Shown here: positions 44,733-52,783 of the stretch, one piece after another | Numbering within the stretch: position 1 is the stretch's first letter | How the letters are laid out: every line of letters starts with the position of its first letter | Assembly: GCF_004104015.1 (NCBI RefSeq) | Contig: NZ_RYFV01000019.1 | Span: 1-61,646, forward strand | From: Actinomyces oricola | GTDB lineage: Bacteria > Actinomycetota > Actinomycetes > Actinomycetales > Actinomycetaceae | Direction of reading: 5' to 3' | DNA: 61,646 nucleotides | The notes under the pieces: generated by a model | Seen by the model: the letters and a program-made list of their open reading frames with translations, nothing else | What the model was told of the DNA's origin: nothing | The model's database searches: none | Made by a program: the position numbers and the translations under genes

Positions 44733-44991
44733 TTTTCTTCCCTTGTCAGGCAACATGACGGTTGGCCGCATGGGGATTGCCGCCAACATGTGCAGCGCCC
44801 CACGGCGCTGGGCACAGTCCGGATCATGAGGACCTGCCTTAGCCCGTGCGCATGGATGGCGCTTGCCACGGGCCAAGACCTTACCGGGTGGATGTGGCAG
44901 GTGCCCGCTGAGGGGTTGTCGTCCTTGCCACTGAGATTTGGAGACGTTGGCGCGACACGTTTCCAGTTTTTTACGCACCAAAAGTCTTTCG

Positions 44992-45020
44992 ATTATCTGG
45001 GCGTGCTCCTCGACTGACAA
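44992..45020 (-). promoter_or_regulatory. Housekeeping-type promoter for glgP
   Basis: On the minus strand, -35 TTGTCA (45020-45015), a 17-base spacer and -10 GATAAT (44997-44992). This is a near-consensus promoter in a locally AT-rich patch. The transcript would have a leader of about 250 bases, containing a CAGCGCC/GGCGCTG hairpin. Confidence 0.7.
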
Positions 45021-45119
45021 TTCAGAACTGTATTCCTGGCGGGGCGACCCCGGCGGGATGGATCTGCGCATGCCGTCAGCGGCGTGAACGGACAGGGGAA
45101 CACGCCGGGGACGCGCGAC

Positions 45120-45157
45120 GCGTCGGTGGCCGACGCCATGGCGTCGACCACCGACGC
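45120..45157. repeat. 38-base quasi-palindrome upstream of the glgP promoter
   Basis: Eighteen-base arms (45120-45137 and 45140-45157) pair with a single mismatch around a central AT. It lies 100 bases upstream of the glgP -35. It could be a regulator site or a structural element. Confidence 0.6.
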
Positions 45158-45178
45158 GAGCCCGGGCGGACTCGACTC

Positions 45179-45280
45179 CACCGCCTCAGTCGCGCCAGGG
45201 CGAGCCCAGGGGCCTCACCCGCTGCCCCGTGGGCTCACACGAAACCGAGCAAGCCCGGTGGTTCACCGCCTCAGTCGCGC
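45179..45280. repeat. 17-base direct repeat around the glgB stop codon
   Basis: CACCGCCTCAGTCGCGC occurs at 45179-45195 and 45264-45280; the second copy covers the glgB stop. The 85-base spacing suggests a small duplication at the gene end. Confidence 0.6.
45202..45236 (-). terminator. Hairpin downstream of glgB
   Basis: GAGCCCAGGGG (45202-45212) pairs with CCCCGTGGGCTC (45225-45236) with one bulge, about 35 bases past the glgB stop. Confidence 0.55.
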
Positions 45281-47481
45281 GTGGGACGCAGGAAGACCGC
45301 CCCCATGGGGGGCACGCGCAGCTTGACCGACGCCGGGCGGCCGTTCCACGGCAGCTCCTCGGCCTCAACGTGACCCATATTGCCCACGCCGGAGCCGCCG
45401 TACTCGGGGGCGTCGGTGTTGAGGACCTCGTCCCACTCGCCGGCGAAGGGCAGACCCACCCGGTAGCCCTCATGCGGGGTCCCGGCGAAGTTGACAATGC
45501 ACACCATGAGGTCGTTGTGCGCCTCGGAGTCAGTGCCCTTGCGCAGGTAGGAGATGACATTGTGGTCGCCGTCGCCGGCCTCGATCCACTCGAAGCCGCG
45601 GTGGGAGAAGTCATCGGCCCACAGGGCGGGGGAGGCCTTGTAGAGGCTGTTGAGGTCGCTGACCAGTTTGAGCAGCCCCTGGTGGCCCGGGTCGTCTAGG
45701 ATCCACCAGTCCAGGGACTGGTCGGCATTCCATTCCGCGCCCTGACCGAACTCCTGGCCCATGAACAGCAACTGCTTGCCCGGGTGCGACCACTGGTAGG
45801 CGTACAGGGCGCGCAGACCGGCCAACTCCTGCCAGGCGTCGCCGGGCATCTTGGACAGCAGTGAGCCCTTGCCGTGCACGACCTCGTCGTGGCTGAGCGG
45901 AAGGACGAACTGCTCGGAGAAGGCGTACACCAATGAGAAGGTCAACTCGCCGTGGTGGTAGCGGCGGTTAATGGGCAGCTCGGCGAGGTAGCGCAGGGTG
46001 TCGTTCATCCACCCCATGTTCCACTTCAGGCCGAAGCCCAGGCCGCCGTACTCGGTGGGGGCGGTCACCCCCGGCCAGGCGGTGGACTCCTCGGCGGCCA
46101 TAATGATGCCCGGGTGCTTGCGGTAGGCGGTGGCGGTGGCCTCCTGCAGGAAGGAAATCGCCTCCAGGTTCTCCCGGCCACCGAACTGATTGGGGTGCCA
46201 CTGGCCGTCCTGGCGCGAGTAGTCCAGGTACAGCATGGAGGCGACGGCGTCCACGCGCAGGCCGTCGGCGTGGAACTCCGAGAGCCAGTACAGGGCGTTG
46301 GCCACCAGGAAGTTGCGCACCTCGTTGCGCCCGAAATTGAACACGTAGGTGCCCCAGTCCGGGTGCTCGCCGCGCTGCGGGTCCGGATCCTCGTACAGGG
46401 CGGTGCCGTCGAAGCGGGCCAGCGCCCACTCGTCCTTGGGGAAGTGGGCGGGCACCCAGTCCAAAATGACGCCAATCCCGGCCTGGTGGAGCTGGTCCAC
46501 CAGATAGCGGAAGTCGTCCGGGGTGCCGAAGCGCGCCGTGGGCGCGTAGTAACCCGACACCTGGTAGCCCCACGAGCCGCCGAAGGGGTGCTCGGCCACC
46601 GGCAGGAACTCCACGTGAGTGAAACCGGCCTCCTTGACGTAGGGCACCAGCTCCTCGGCCAGGCCGCGGTAGCCCAGGCCCTGACGCCACGAGCCGACGT
46701 GGACCTCGTAAATGCTCATGGGCCCGTTGTGCGCATTGGTCTTAGCGCGCTTCTCCATCCACTCCTGGTCGCCCCACTCGTGGAAGCGCTCAGTGACCAC
46801 CGAGGCGGTGGCCGGGGGGACCTCCGAGGCGCGGGCCAGCGGGTCCGCTTTCTGATGCCAGGAGCCGTCACCGAAGCACAACTCGTACTTGTAGCGGGCG
46901 CCCACGCCCACTCCGGGGATGAACAGCTCCCACACGCCAGACGCCCCCAGGGAGCGCATGGCGGTGGCGGTGCCGTCCCAGTAGTTGAAGTCGCCGACAA
47001 CGCGCACCGCGCGGGCGTTGGGGGCCCACACGGCGAAAGCGACGCCCTCGACCTCTCCCATGTCGCCGGAGTAGCGCTTAATGTGGGATCCCAGCACCTC
47101 CCACAGCTCCTCGTGGCGGCCCTCGGAGATGAGATAGGTGTCCATCTCCCCCAGGGTCGGCAGGAAGCGGTACGGGTCGTCCACCGTGGTGGTGTCCTCG
47201 CCGTAGGTCACCGCAATGCGGTAGTCCGGGATGGTGTCACCGGGGATGACGGCGACCCACACGCCGTCGCACTCGTGCACGGCCGGGTAGGTGCCGTCCT
47301 TGGTGACAACGCTAACGCCGTCGGCCAGGTGACGAACGGTGCGGATGGTGATGCCGTCCTCGCCAACATGGGCGCCCAGCACCTCATGAGGGTTGTGGTA
47401 GCGGGCGTAGGCGACATCCGCGAGGATCCAGGGATCGACGGGAACGGGGGACGGAGACTCGGGGCTATTGACGTCGGTCAT
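45271..47481 (-). CDS. glgB: 1,4-alpha-glucan branching enzyme
   Basis: This 736-residue GH13 enzyme adds alpha-1,6 branches to glycogen. An N-terminal domain and CBM48 ([21 protein letters not shown]) precede the barrel: [18 protein letters not shown], the nucleophile in [18 protein letters not shown], the acid in [12 protein letters not shown], and [18 protein letters not shown] 47481 has GGAAGAG upstream. It follows the maltokinase gene by 102 bases on the same strand, so glgE-mak-glgB form the maltose-1-phosphate branch of glycogen synthesis. Confidence 0.97.
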   Translation of the reverse strand: MTDVNSPESPSPVPVDPWILADVAYARYHNPHEVLGAHVGEDGITIRTVRHLADGVSVVTKDGTYPAVHECDGVWVAVIPGDTIPDYRIAVTYGEDTTTVDDPYRFLPTLGEMDTYLISEGRHEELWEVLGSHIKRYSGDMGEVEGVAFAVWAPNARAVRVVGDFNYWDGTATAMRSLGASGVWELFIPGVGVGARYKYELCFGDGSWHQKADPLARASEVPPATASVVTERFHEWGDQEWMEKRAKTNAHNGPMSIYEVHVGSWRQGLGYRGLAEELVPYVKEAGFTHVEFLPVAEHPFGGSWGYQVSGYYAPTARFGTPDDFRYLVDQLHQAGIGVILDWVPAHFPKDEWALARFDGTALYEDPDPQRGEHPDWGTYVFNFGRNEVRNFLVANALYWLSEFHADGLRVDAVASMLYLDYSRQDGQWHPNQFGGRENLEAISFLQEATATAYRKHPGIIMAAEESTAWPGVTAPTEYGGLGFGLKWNMGWMNDTLRYLAELPINRRYHHGELTFSLVYAFSEQFVLPLSHDEVVHGKGSLLSKMPGDAWQELAGLRALYAYQWSHPGKQLLFMGQEFGQGAEWNADQSLDWWILDDPGHQGLLKLVSDLNSLYKASPALWADDFSHRGFEWIEAGDGDHNVISYLRKGTDSEAHNDLMVCIVNFAGTPHEGYRVGLPFAGEWDEVLNTDAPEYGGSGVGNMGHVEAEELPWNGRPASVKLRVPPMGAVFLRPTRD

Positions 47482-47583
47482 GTCATCAACTCTTCCATGA
47501 GGTGTGGGTGCCAAGGGCTACTTTGCACCGGGTGTTTCAGGCGGCTGGTGTGTCGGTTGGGAAGGACGGGCGTCCGGCCCGGA

Positions 47584-49062
47584 TCAGCGCTCACCCCCGG
47601 CCAACAGGGCCTTAAGGCCATTGACTGGGATGGTGAGCCAGGTGGGGCGGTTGCGCGCCTCGTAAACCGCCTCATAGAGGGCCTTGTCGAACTCCAGGGC
47701 CGCCAGCAGGCAGTCCTCGGTCCGCTCCTGCTCCGGAGTCCGAGGCGGGGCGGCGTCCCGGTAGCCGCGCAGGAAAGCCGCGCGCACGGCCGGAAGCCAG
47801 GAGGGGTCCTGCGCTCGGCCGACAGCCGCGGCATAGTCGAAGGAGCGCAGCATCCCCGCCACGTCGCGCGCCGGCTGGTCCGGTGCGCTGCGCTCGGCCA
47901 GGGGGCGCAAGGGCTCTCCCTCGAAGTCCAGGACATACCAGTGACCTTCAGCGCTACTGGTGTGGAGGACCTGCCCCAGGTGGTAGTCGCCGTGGACCCG
48001 GGTAGCGGCGGCCAGGCGCGGCAGGGCGGCCAGGTCGGCCAGCAGGGCGTCAAGGCGCCCCTGGAGGCCGGGCAGGTCGCCAATGAGCGCCGGCACCTCA
48101 TCCAGGGCCCAGGCGGCCCGACGGCGCAACCCGGCCGCCAGCTCGGCCGGCCGGCCGCCGTCGGCGGTGCCCAGGGCGGAGGCGAGGTGGGCGTGCATGC
48201 GGGCGGTGGTCGCGGCCAGGTCCGTGGCCAACTCAATGGCGCGGCGGCGCGCCGGACCGCCGGCGTCGTCCTGCCGGGCCAGGTCGCAGAATAGGGAGAA
48301 GCCGTCGCGAGCCCGGGGGATGAAGGCGCAGGCGACCGCGGCGTCGGTGGTCGCCTCCTGGCCCGTGTCCGGGTCGCTCCAGGTCAGGGTCGACCAGGCC
48401 ACCGGGGGTGGAACCTGCTGCCAGCCATCGTGGGCCAGGGCCACGCACACTTCGACATCGGGGTTGCGTCCGGCGGCGAGCACCCGGAAGAGCTTGACAA
48501 TGACGTCTCCAGTGGCCCCGTCCTCACGGCCCTGGGCTTCTTGGCCCTCGGCGGGAGCGGGCATGACCACGCTGGTGTTGGACTGCTCCCCCGTGATGAC
48601 CCGTAGCCGCTGGGCGCGCTGGGCGATGGCGCGCGTGCCTGCCGGGTCCACAGTGGTGCCGGCCGCCAGCGCCGCCAGTGCCCAGGCCCGCCAGAAGGCC
48701 GGGTGGTGGGCGCCGTCGACCAGCGCCACCTGGCTCCCGTCAGGGGCGGGGGCCAGCACGCCCTCACTGCCGGGGGCCTCGCCATCGACGGCGAAGCGCG
48801 CCAGCTCCGCGGCGCTCTCCAGCACCACGGGCACGTGCATGAGGACGGGAGCCGTCTGGCGGGAGCCGGTGCGGCGAGCAGACACCAGCAGATCGCGGAC
48901 ACTGGGAGCGAGTTCCCAACTGCCGATGATGGACAGCGAACCGGGCTCAGGCGCGGCGTCTCCTTTGAGCGGGAACCAGCGCCGGTCCCTCATCCAGGAC
49001 TCGAGCGCGGCCAGCAGGGCAGCGTCCTCGGGCCATGCCGGCACCTGGGTGCGATCAGCCAT
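47584..49062 (-). CDS. mak: Maltokinase (Pep2-like)
   Basis: This 492-residue kinase phosphorylates maltose to maltose-1-phosphate, the GlgE donor. The N-terminal cap contains MRDRRWFPLKG and ITGEQSNTSVVM. The kinase fold has the catalytic loop THVHGDYHLGQVL-like sequence (TRVHGDYHLGQVL) and VLDFEGEPLRPL, the metal-binding DFEGEP. It lacks a fused trehalose synthase domain, and no treS is in the window. ATG 49062 has AAGGA upstream. It is downstream of glgE after a 319-base gap with a strong hairpin, and upstream of glgB. Confidence 0.92.
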   Translation of the reverse strand: MADRTQVPAWPEDAALLAALESWMRDRRWFPLKGDAAPEPGSLSIIGSWELAPSVRDLLVSARRTGSRQTAPVLMHVPVVLESAAELARFAVDGEAPGSEGVLAPAPDGSQVALVDGAHHPAFWRAWALAALAAGTTVDPAGTRAIAQRAQRLRVITGEQSNTSVVMPAPAEGQEAQGREDGATGDVIVKLFRVLAAGRNPDVEVCVALAHDGWQQVPPPVAWSTLTWSDPDTGQEATTDAAVACAFIPRARDGFSLFCDLARQDDAGGPARRRAIELATDLAATTARMHAHLASALGTADGGRPAELAAGLRRRAAWALDEVPALIGDLPGLQGRLDALLADLAALPRLAAATRVHGDYHLGQVLHTSSAEGHWYVLDFEGEPLRPLAERSAPDQPARDVAGMLRSFDYAAAVGRAQDPSWLPAVRAAFLRGYRDAAPPRTPEQERTEDCLLAALEFDKALYEAVYEARNRPTWLTIPVNGLKALLAGGER

Positions 49063-49335
49063 TGTCCTTCCCCTCCCCGTCCTGCTGACGGACAATGCGG
49101 CGGCGACCCCATGCGCCCGATCCCCGCGCCCGGGATTCGCGGGCGGCCGCATCCGGCAGGCCGGCCCCGACGGCGGAATGCTCGGCGCCACGCTGCGCCG
49201 AACCGGGGCCGGTGGGCCGCCATGGCCGTTGAGGCGGAGAATTGGGGACGCCGGGGAACGCCGAGACGGCAGAGGCTGACAAGGTGCCGAAAGCGGTCAC
49301 GGGGCTCCTTGGATAAGAGTGGGCGGGCGAAGGAA

Positions 49336-49374
49336 CCGGTGTGGTGATGAACGAACCGTTCATCACCACACCGG
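49336..49374 (-). terminator. 18-bp perfect hairpin between glgE and mak
   Basis: CCGGTGTGGTGATGAACG (49336-49353) pairs with its perfect complement at 49357-49374 across a three-base loop, eight bases past the glgE stop. It sits between two genes of the same direction, so it may limit read-through to mak. The rest of the 319-base gap (49063-49381) shows no gene. Confidence 0.65.
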
Positions 49375-49381
49375 AGTGGCC

Positions 49382-51466
49382 TTATAGGGGCTTGACGCTG
49401 AGTACGTGCGCGACCTGGCCGCCGTAGGGGTCCAGGCGGACGTAGTTCTGGCCGGACCACTCGAAGGTGGAGCCGGTGAGTTCATCAGTGACTGCCAGCA
49501 CCGGGTGGGAGCCGTCCGTGCCCGCCGGCAGGCCCAGGGCCTCCAGGTTGAGGTAGACCTCGCCCTCATGCGCCCCGTGCGGGTCGAGGTTAACCACCGT
49601 CAGGACGGTGTCATCCTCGCCGGTGGGCGAGTGCGCGGCGTCGACACGCTTGGAGAATGCGATGAGGTTGTCATCGCTGGTGCCGTGGAACCACACGTCA
49701 CGCAGCTGGAGCAGGGCCGGGTGCTTGGCGCGGGCCTCGTTGAGACGGGTCAGAAGGATCTCAATGCCATTGCGACGGGCGGCGGCGAAGTCGCGCGGCT
49801 TGTACTCGTACTTCTCGTTGTCGATCTGCTCCTCGTAGCCCGGTCGCGGAGTGGACTCAGCCAGTTCATAGCCCGAGTAGATGCCCCACGTTGGCGACAG
49901 CGTCGCCGCCAGAACGGCCCGCAGCTTGAAAGCGGGCACCTTCCCGTTGGTCATGAAGGGGGTGAGGATGTCGTGCGTGGTGGGCCAGAACGCCGGGCGC
50001 AGCAGGTGCGCGGTGTCCTGGGACAACTCGACGGTGTAGGAGGTGAGCTCCTCCTTGGTGTTGCGCCAAGCGAAGTAGGTGTAGCTCTGGTGGAAGCCGA
50101 TCATGCCCAACGTGCGCATCATGGCGGGACGGGTGAAGGCCTCCGCCAGGAAAAGCACCTCGGGGTTCTCCTCATGGATCTGGCGCAGCAGGCGGTGCCA
50201 GAAACTCAGCGGCTTGGTGTGGGGGTTGTCCACCCGGAAGATGGTGACTCCATGGGAGATCCACGTGCGCAGCACCTCCAAGATCGCCTGGTAGATGCCC
50301 TCGGGATCATTGTCGAAGTTCAGGGGGTAGATGTCCTGGTACTTCTTGGGCGGGTTTTCCGCATAGGCGATAGAGCCGTCGGCCAGGACCGTGAACCACT
50401 CGGGGTGCTCCGACACCCACGGGTGGTCCGGGGAGCACTGGAGGGCCAGGTCCAGGGCGACCTCCATGCCCAGCTCGCGAGCGCGGGCCACCAGGGCCTC
50501 GAAGTCCTCGAAAGTGCCCAGGTCGGGGTGGATGGCGTCGTGGCCGCCATCGGGGGAGCCAATGCCGTAAGGGGAGCCCGGATCGCCCTCACGGGCCGTC
50601 AGCGTGTTATTGCGGCCCTTGCGGTTGGTCAGGCCGATCGGGGAGATGGGGGTGAGGTAGAGGACGTTGAAGCCCATGGCGGCGATACGGTCCAGGCGGG
50701 CGGCGGCCGTGCGCAATGTGCCCGAATGCCACTGGCCGTTCTCGTCGACATGCGCGCCCAGGGAGCGCGGGAAAATCTCATACCAGGAGCCGGCCAGGGC
50801 GCGCTCGCGGTCGACCTGCAGCGGGTAGCTCGGGGAGGGGGTGACGAAGTCGCGCAAGGGCAGACGATCCAAGACCTCGACGACCGCGGGGGCCAGGCCG
50901 GCCGCGAGCCGGTCGGCGCTCTCACGCGACTGATCGCGCAGGGCCTCCACGGCGCTGCGCAGGACGGCGATATCGTCCCCGGCCCGGCCGGGGACTTCAG
51001 CGGCGCGCTCCAGGACGCGGGCGCCCTCCTCGAGCATGAGTTCGACGTCTACGCCAGCAGGAACCTTAATGCCGGCGTCGTGGCTCCAGGTGGCGTAAGG
51101 GTCTGACCAGCCTTCGACGCGGAAGGACCAGTCGCCGGGCTCATCGGCGGCCAGGCGGGCCTCATAGCGGTTCAGGCCCATAAGAACCTCGCGCATGGGG
51201 GCGCTGGGGCCGTCGGTGCCATCGGGGCGGATGAGAACAGCAGTGGCACCGAAGCGATCGTGACCCTCGCGGAAGACGGTGGCCCGGATCGGGATCACCT
51301 CGCCGGGCACGGCCTTGGCTGGCCAGCGCCCGTCCTCGACGACGGGGAAGACCTCGGTCACTGGAATACGGCCGATCGGCGCAAACGGCGCCGGTTGCGG
51401 CGCGGGTGCGGCGGTGGCGGGGGCAGGGGGCTGGGGCGCGGCGTTGCGCGTGGTGTTCGCGGTCAC
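49382..51466 (-). CDS. glgE: Alpha-1,4-glucan:maltose-1-phosphate maltosyltransferase GlgE
   Basis: This 694-residue GH13 subfamily-3 enzyme extends alpha-glucan with maltosyl units from maltose-1-phosphate. An Ala/Pro-rich N-terminus precedes the N domain (to about 200). The barrel has SWYEIFPRSLGAH, VLYLTPISPIGLTNRKGRNN, the nucleophile Asp413 in IFRVDNPHTKPL, the acid in FLAEAFTRPAMM, and SYTYFAWRNTKEEL. Length and motifs match Mycobacterium and Streptomyces GlgE. GTG 51466 lies six bases after TAGGCT, suggesting a leaderless transcript. It is 110 bases downstream of trpS on the same strand. Confidence 0.97.
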   Translation of the reverse strand: MTANTTRNAAPQPPAPATAAPAPQPAPFAPIGRIPVTEVFPVVEDGRWPAKAVPGEVIPIRATVFREGHDRFGATAVLIRPDGTDGPSAPMREVLMGLNRYEARLAADEPGDWSFRVEGWSDPYATWSHDAGIKVPAGVDVELMLEEGARVLERAAEVPGRAGDDIAVLRSAVEALRDQSRESADRLAAGLAPAVVEVLDRLPLRDFVTPSPSYPLQVDRERALAGSWYEIFPRSLGAHVDENGQWHSGTLRTAAARLDRIAAMGFNVLYLTPISPIGLTNRKGRNNTLTAREGDPGSPYGIGSPDGGHDAIHPDLGTFEDFEALVARARELGMEVALDLALQCSPDHPWVSEHPEWFTVLADGSIAYAENPPKKYQDIYPLNFDNDPEGIYQAILEVLRTWISHGVTIFRVDNPHTKPLSFWHRLLRQIHEENPEVLFLAEAFTRPAMMRTLGMIGFHQSYTYFAWRNTKEELTSYTVELSQDTAHLLRPAFWPTTHDILTPFMTNGKVPAFKLRAVLAATLSPTWGIYSGYELAESTPRPGYEEQIDNEKYEYKPRDFAAARRNGIEILLTRLNEARAKHPALLQLRDVWFHGTSDDNLIAFSKRVDAAHSPTGEDDTVLTVVNLDPHGAHEGEVYLNLEALGLPAGTDGSHPVLAVTDELTGSTFEWSGQNYVRLDPYGGQVAHVLSVKPL

Positions 51467-51472
51467 AGGCCA

Positions 51473-51478
51473 AGCCTA
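51473..51478 (-). promoter_or_regulatory. -10 hexamer for a leaderless glgE transcript
   Basis: TAGGCT on the minus strand ends six bases before the glgE GTG; GTGACG about 18 bases upstream could be the -35. Confidence 0.55.
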
Positions 51479-51576
51479 CGGGTTCATACTCGTTTGCGTC
51501 ACGTCAACCCCGCGCGTTCCCTTGTCGAAATCGGTTCGGCCGCCGCCTCATGCCTGCGGCTGCGGTCTCAGCAGTC

Positions 51577-52689
51577 TCAGTAGTTCATGTGCATGGCGGC
51601 GCGCACGGCGTCAAGGGTCTGCCCGGCAACCTCACGCGCCCGCTCGTTGCCGGCGTGCAGGACCTCCACAAGATAATCCTCATTGGCCGCCAGCTCGGTG
51701 CGGCGGGCCCGAACGGGGGCGAGGAACTCGTTGACAGCCTCAGTGGTCACCTTCTTAAGGGTGCCGGCGCCGCCATCGCCGACGCGCTCGGCGATCTCCC
51801 GGGGTGTTCCGGCCCCGCACAAGGAGGCGAGCATAAGCAAGTTGGAGACCTCGGGACGGTCCGCCGGGTTGTAGGTGATGACCCTCTCAGAGTCCGTCTT
51901 AGCCTTCCTCAGGAGCCTGGCGGTCTCATCGGCGCTCATGCGCAACTCAATGGTGTTGCGGCGCGACTTACTCATCTTCTCCCCATCGAGGCCCAGGAGC
52001 AACGGCGCCTCACTGAGCAGCGCCTCGGGACGGCGGAAGACCGGATGGTCCTTGACTGCGCGCCCGTAGCGCTTGTCGAAGCGCTGGGCGATGAGGCGGG
52101 CCTGCTCCAGGTGGGGGAGCTGGTCCTTGCCCACCGGCACCAGGTTGGCCTGGCAGAAGAGAATGTCGGCCGCCTGGTGGACCGGGTAGGTCAGCAGCAG
52201 CCCACTCATGGCCCGCCCGTCGGTGGCCTCCAACTCGGCCTTGACCGTGGGGTTGCGGTGCAGTTCGGCCTCGGTGACGAGGGACAGGAAGGGCAGCATG
52301 AGCTGGTTGGCCGCTGGCACGGCCGAGTGGGCGAAGACGGTGGAGCGCTGCGGGTCCACGCCCACGGCGAGGGTGTCGGCCACCAGGGACAGGACTCGCT
52401 CGCGCAGGGGTCCCAGGGCGTCGCGGTCGGTAATGACCTGGTAGTCGGCCACTAGGATCCAGGTGTCGATGCCCATGTCCTGGATGGTCTTCCAGGAGTG
52501 CATGGTGCCGAAGTAGTGGCCCAGGTGCATGTGCCCGGTGGGGCGCACCCCCGTGAGCATGCGGTAGCGGCCGGGATTGACGACCAGGTCCGCCCTGATT
52601 TCCTGGCTGCGGGCGATCGAGCGGGCCAGCGAGGCTTCATTGGTGGCGTTGGCCAGCGCATCCTCGCCAGCGGTGGAGGTCAATGTCAT
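51577..52689 (-). CDS. trpS: Tryptophanyl-tRNA synthetase
   Basis: This 370-residue class I synthetase charges tRNA-Trp. The HIGH signature appears as GHMHLGHYFGTM, the KMSKS loop as GEKMSKSRRN, and the tryptophan-site region as TYPVHQAADIL. Length fits the larger bacterial TrpRS group (330-370). ATG 52689 follows TAGGAT by six bases, so its transcript is probably leaderless. It is divergent from the large membrane-anchored gene at 52784. Confidence 0.96.
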   Translation of the reverse strand: MTLTSTAGEDALANATNEASLARSIARSQEIRADLVVNPGRYRMLTGVRPTGHMHLGHYFGTMHSWKTIQDMGIDTWILVADYQVITDRDALGPLRERVLSLVADTLAVGVDPQRSTVFAHSAVPAANQLMLPFLSLVTEAELHRNPTVKAELEATDGRAMSGLLLTYPVHQAADILFCQANLVPVGKDQLPHLEQARLIAQRFDKRYGRAVKDHPVFRRPEALLSEAPLLLGLDGEKMSKSRRNTIELRMSADETARLLRKAKTDSERVITYNPADRPEVSNLLMLASLCGAGTPREIAERVGDGGAGTLKKVTTEAVNEFLAPVRARRTELAANEDYLVEVLHAGNERAREVAGQTLDAVRAAMHMNY

Positions 52690-52695
52690 GGTGAC

Positions 52696-52701
52696 ATCCT
52701 A
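52696..52701 (-). promoter_or_regulatory. -10 hexamer for a leaderless trpS transcript
   Basis: TAGGAT on the minus strand ends six bases before the trpS ATG. Confidence 0.55.
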
Positions 52702-52770
52702 TGCGGACTCGTGGGCAGTTCTCCCCGGCGTCCCTGACCCCCGGCTCAGCGGGGAGGGTATGGCACACCA

Positions 52771-52776
52771 TAGAAT
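52771..52776 (+). promoter_or_regulatory. -10 hexamer for a leaderless membrane-protein transcript
   Basis: TAGAAT ends seven bases before ATG 52784 and supports that start over ATG 52775, which overlaps the hexamer. Confidence 0.5.
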
Positions 52777-52783
52777 GACCCCC

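Noticed and set aside
44556-45017. Plus-strand 153-residue open frame across the glgP start
   Set aside because: No ribosome site or recognisable domain; overlaps glgP coding and its promoter.
44733-45071. N-terminal extension of glgP into the leader
   Set aside because: Covers a strong promoter and leader; the conserved GlgP start and GGAAG support ATG 44732.
45952-48294. 780-residue open frame antisense to glgB and mak
   Set aside because: It spans two real minus-strand genes and shows only low-complexity composition.
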